Positions 6,095-8,019 of a stretch of DNA of 8,019 bases are shown here, piece by piece. This DNA is from an uncultured Pseudoflavonifractor sp. (GTDB taxonomy: Bacteria; Bacillota; Clostridia; Oscillospirales; Oscillospiraceae), in assembly GCA_947565875.1 (NCBI GenBank), contig CANOHR010000043.1:1-8019 (forward strand), in the 5' to 3' direction. Numbering within the stretch: position 1 is the stretch's first letter; every line of letters starts with the position of its first letter. Made by a program: the position numbers and the translations under genes. A model generated the notes under the pieces. That model was not told the DNA's origin. It saw only the letters and a list, made by a program, of their open reading frames with translations, and ran no database searches.

Positions 6095-6121
6095 CCGGGC
6101 GATTCATGAATCGCCCCTACG
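6095..6121. repeat. REP-like palindrome, copy 2
   Basis: GGGCGATTCATGAATCGCCC at 6097-6116 is a perfect 20-base palindrome, flanked by CC and CTACG exactly as in copy 1. A partial repeat of its left arm, GGCGATTC, also occurs at 6085-6092. The two copies are 77 bases apart in the same orientation. Confidence 0.75.
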
Positions 6122-6203
6122 CTTTGGCTCCCTCCTCCTTTTCAGGAGCGGCGGGTGTCCAGAACTCGCGGGTCTGGTCCGGCTTTCGTGCTTTGCCCTT
6201 GTC
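6117..6203 (-). pseudogene. Possible C-terminal remnant of an unidentified protein
   Basis: Read on the minus strand from 6203 to 6117 there are 28 open codons that look like a charged, flexible protein tail: DKGKARKPDQTREFWTPAAP, then EKEEGAKA and a TAG stop. Codon choice is GC-rich like that of the surrounding genes, and it stops looking protein-like upstream of 6203, where the DNA turns AT-rich. The stop codon is formed by the edge of palindrome copy 2. No start or ribosome binding site belongs to it and I do not recognise the family. It may be the surviving end of a gene lost by deletion, or chance. Confidence 0.25.
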
Positions 6204-6240
6204 AAGCGAAGCTAAAATTATGATATGAAATTGGGATGAA

Positions 6241-6453
6241 ATGATGTTTTTGCCAAGATTACGGGATCTGCGTGAGGACCATGATATGAAACAAAAAGAA
6301 GTGGCGGCGATCCTGGGGATCGACCAGCGGGTCTACAGCAATTATGAAATCGGGAAAAGGGATATTCCTTTGAACCATTTGATGACCCTTGCCGATTTTT
6401 ATCATGTTTCCGTAGACTATATTTTGGGACGAAAGGAAGGGACCAAGGAATGA
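6241..6453 (+). CDS. XRE family single-domain transcriptional regulator
   Basis: This 70-residue protein consists of one Cro/C1-type helix-turn-helix domain. LPRLRDLREDHDMKQKEVA opens with the usual first helix, the helix-turn-helix proper spans about residues 17-37 (KQKEVAAILGIDQRVYSNYE), and the domain ends in the common LADFYHVSVDYILG pattern. There is no ligand or sensor domain, so any signal would have to come from a partner or from protein level. The DNA is clearly more AT-rich than its neighbours. Its own ribosome binding site is weak (GGGATG close to the start). ATG codons at 6241 and 6244 are both possible starts. It overlaps the nitroreductase by four bases (ATGA). The likely job is control of its own operon, but this is inferred from arrangement only. 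Confidence 0.9.
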   Translation: MMFLPRLRDLREDHDMKQKEVAAILGIDQRVYSNYEIGKRDIPLNHLMTLADFYHVSVDYILGRKEGTKE

Positions 6454-7199
6454 ATGAGATCATCCAAAGCCTGTTTGACCGGAAGTCGGTCCGGGTGTTT
6501 ACCGATGAAGCTGTTACGGAGGAGGAGAAGAACCTTCTTCTGGAGTGCGCCTTTCAGGCCCCCACCGCCGGGTGCCAGCAGCTTTATACCATCATCGACG
6601 TTACCGACCAGGGGGAGAAGGAGGAACTCTCAGAGCTTTGCGACCACCAGCCCTTTATCGCCAAAGCTCCGGTGGTCCTCATTTTCTGCGCCGACTGTCA
6701 GAAGTGGCTGGAGGGCTACCGCTCGGTGGGGCTGGAGCCCCGCGCCCCCGGACTGGGGGACGCCCTGCTGGCTATGACCGACGCGGTGATCGCCGCCCAG
6801 AACGTGGTGGCGGGGGCCCAGGCCCTGGGGTTGGGAAGCTGTTACATCGGGGACATTTTGGAGAACGAGGAGCGGGTCCGGGAACTGCTGAGACTGCCGG
6901 AGTTCGTCTTCCCCGCCGCCATGCTGGTCATCGGCCGGCCCACGGCGCAGCAGCTGGCCCGGCCCAAGCCCCGCCGCTCCCCCCGGAAGTACATGGTGTA
7001 TGAAAATACCTTCGGGGGCTGGGAGGACATGGTGGAGGAGGACTTTGAGGATATGCTGTTTGAGGAGCGGTCCGGCCCCCTGACCTTCCGGGAGTGGCTC
7101 ACCGCCTTCTGGAAGCGGAAATACGAGTCAGCCTTCTCCCTGGAGATGACCCGCTCCGCCGCAAGATGGCTTTGCCCCTTTGTGAAGGAAAAAACATGA
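6450..7199 (+). CDS. Nitroreductase family protein (FMN-dependent)
   Basis: This family holds cytoplasmic FMN enzymes, usually dimers, that use NAD(P)H to reduce nitro compounds, quinones or flavins. The 249-residue protein shows the usual features: the FMN-phosphate-binding RKSVR at 11-15, the FQAPTAGCQQLY segment at 35-46, the AGAQALGLGSCYIGD block at 121-135 and the FPAAMLVIGRPT strand at 154-165. The C-terminal 80 residues form an arm with an acidic stretch (EDMVEEDFEDMLFEE) and a FREWLTAFWKRKY segment, often seen in Firmicutes members of this size. The start ATG at 6450 overlaps the XRE stop (ATGA). AAAGGAAGGG at 6432-6441 lies within the regulator gene, so translation is probably coupled. 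Its true substrate cannot be read from sequence. I see no clear terminator before the ppdK promoter. Confidence 0.88.
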   Translation: MNEIIQSLFDRKSVRVFTDEAVTEEEKNLLLECAFQAPTAGCQQLYTIIDVTDQGEKEELSELCDHQPFIAKAPVVLIFCADCQKWLEGYRSVGLEPRAPGLGDALLAMTDAVIAAQNVVAGAQALGLGSCYIGDILENEERVRELLRLPEFVFPAAMLVIGRPTAQQLARPKPRRSPRKYMVYENTFGGWEDMVEEDFEDMLFEERSGPLTFREWLTAFWKRKYESAFSLEMTRSAARWLCPFVKEKT

Positions 7200-7217
7200 A
7201 GGTGAGGAAAAGTTTCC

Positions 7218-7246
7218 TTGCTTTTTTTGGGCAAAATGCTTATAAT
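7218..7246 (+). promoter_or_regulatory. Predicted strong promoter of ppdK
   Basis: A consensus -10 box TATAAT at 7241-7246 stands 17 bases after a TTGCTT -35 box at 7218-7223. The spacer is T-rich at its start. Transcription would begin near 7253, giving an untranslated leader of about 55 bases in which I see no riboswitch-like structure. Confidence 0.75.
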
Positions 7247-7309
7247 CAAATATATCTGTCAGGCGAGAAGCCACAAAAATACACCAGAGCGGAATAAGGA
7301 GGACATTCT

Positions 7310-8019
7310 ATGTCGAAGAAGTATGTCTACACATTTGCCGAGGGCAACCGTGATATGCGGGAGCTTTTGGGCGGCAAGGGCGCCAACCTGGCCGAGATGA
7401 CCAACATCGGTATGCCGGTGCCCCAGGGCTTTACCATCACCACCGAGGCCTGCACCCAGTATTACGAGGACGGCCGGAAGATCAACGACGAGATCATGGC
7501 CGAGATCTGGGAGAACGTGGCTAAGATGGAGGCGCTCAACGGCAAAAAGTTCGGCGACCTTCAGAATCCCCTGCTTGTTTCCGTCCGCTCCGGCGCCCGG
7601 GCGTCCATGCCCGGCATGATGGACACCATCCTGAACCTGGGCCTCAACGACGAGGTGGTCGCTGCCATGATCGCGGGCAACCCCGACCCCAAGTTTGAGC
7701 GCTTTGTCTATGACTCCTACCGCCGCTTTATCCAGATGTTCTCCGACGTGGTCATGGAGGTGGGCAAGAAATACTTCGAGAAGCTCATCGACGAGATGAA
7801 GGAGCGCCGGGGCGTGCAGCTGGACATCGACCTGACCGCCGCCGATCTGAAGGAACTGGCCGGCGAGTTCAAGGCCGAATACAAGAAGCAGCTGGGGCAG
7901 GACTTCCCCTCCGACCCCAAGGTCCAGCTTTACGAGGCCATCCGGGCCGTGTTCCGCTCCTGGGATAACCCCCGGGCCAACGTGTACCGCCGGGACAACG
8001 ACATCCCCTACTCCTGGGG
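7310..8019 (+). CDS. ppdK: Pyruvate, phosphate dikinase, N-terminal part
   Basis: PPDK interconverts pyruvate, ATP and phosphate with phosphoenolpyruvate, AMP and pyrophosphate. In many anaerobes it works in glycolysis or gluconeogenesis. The window holds the first 236 codons of a protein that is usually about 875 residues, so only part of the N-terminal nucleotide-binding domain is present. Recognisable features are VYTFAEGNRDMRELLGGKGANLAEM near the start, the GMPVPQGFTITTEAC segment at 34-48 and the highly conserved LLVSVRSGARASMPGMMDT block at 88-106, which includes the ATP-binding arginine at 93. The ATG at 7310 follows a strong AAGGAGG (7296-7302) with a seven-base spacer. The phosphohistidine and PEP-binding domains lie beyond the window. 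Very GC-rich third positions and strong expression signals suggest a highly expressed gene. Confidence 0.95.
   Translation, partial: MSKKYVYTFAEGNRDMRELLGGKGANLAEMTNIGMPVPQGFTITTEACTQYYEDGRKINDEIMAEIWENVAKMEALNGKKFGDLQNPLLVSVRSGARASMPGMMDTILNLGLNDEVVAAMIAGNPDPKFERFVYDSYRRFIQMFSDVVMEVGKKYFEKLIDEMKERRGVQLDIDLTAADLKELAGEFKAEYKKQLGQDFPSDPKVQLYEAIRAVFRSWDNPRANVYRRDNDIPYSW

Larger units (their letters stand above)
5997..6240. other. Intergenic region with palindromes and a possible gene remnant
   Basis: Between the hydrogenase terminator and the XRE regulator no intact gene can be supported. The left half holds two GTAGGGGCGA-type palindromes. The right half (6117-6203) reads on the minus strand like the tail of a lost protein. 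Short hairpins (CTCC/GGAG near 6136-6149, CCAGA/TCTGG at 6159-6177) lie within that tail. The last 40 bases turn AT-rich and probably hold the promoter of the XRE gene. A TTGTCA at 6199-6204 is a candidate -35, but no -10 box sits at good spacing from it. Confidence 0.5.

Noticed and set aside
7253..7309. A riboswitch or attenuator in the ppdK leader
   Set aside because: The predicted leader is only about 55 bases long and shows no stable hairpin or recognisable aptamer.

Overview
This 8.0-kb window most likely comes from a GC-rich, strictly anaerobic Clostridia bacterium, probably of the Oscillospiraceae (Flavonifractor, Lawsonibacter or Oscillibacter type). The evidence is a cytoplasmic [FeFe] hydrogenase, pyruvate phosphate dikinase, strong AGGAGG-type ribosome binding sites, GC-rich coding with heavy use of C- or G-ending codons, and short GTAGGGGCGA-type palindromes between genes. 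The family assignment is inference. Every gene I can support lies on the + strand.

Left end (1-410): this looks like the end of an integrated mobile element. It holds the last 74 codons of a Fic-domain (AMP-transferase type) protein, about 140 bases of non-coding DNA with a tandem TGACCCACAC repeat, and then the 3' half of a tRNA-Thr(GGT) gene. The tRNA similarity begins at the anticodon loop and runs to the encoded CCA. No 5' half precedes it, as expected for the displaced copy left at the far end when an element integrates into a tRNA gene. A strong terminator, probably the original tRNA terminator, follows at once, so the native chromosome resumes around position 411.

Housekeeping block (411-2334): trmO encodes the tRNA m6t6A37 methyltransferase, whose best-known substrate is tRNA-Thr(GGU), the tRNA whose fragment lies just upstream. 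It is followed by azlC-azlD, a two-subunit branched-chain amino acid exporter with a 4-base stop/start overlap.

Hydrogenase operon (2354-5993): a good sigma-A-type promoter, two overlapping genes and a strong terminator form a self-contained unit. The first gene is an unusual hybrid that joins a NuoF-type [4Fe-4S] domain to a GltD/NfnB-like NAD(P)H:flavin oxidoreductase, with no NuoF FMN domain. The second is a complete M3-type [FeFe] hydrogenase with all H-cluster motifs. Together they probably form a soluble pyridine-nucleotide-linked hydrogenase that differs from the classical HydABC bifurcating complex. This is the most interesting protein system in the window.

Right part (5994-8019): a 247-base gap contains two REP-like palindromes and a possible minus-strand gene remnant. 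After it come a translationally coupled XRE regulator and nitroreductase, and then the first 236 codons of ppdK behind a near-consensus promoter.
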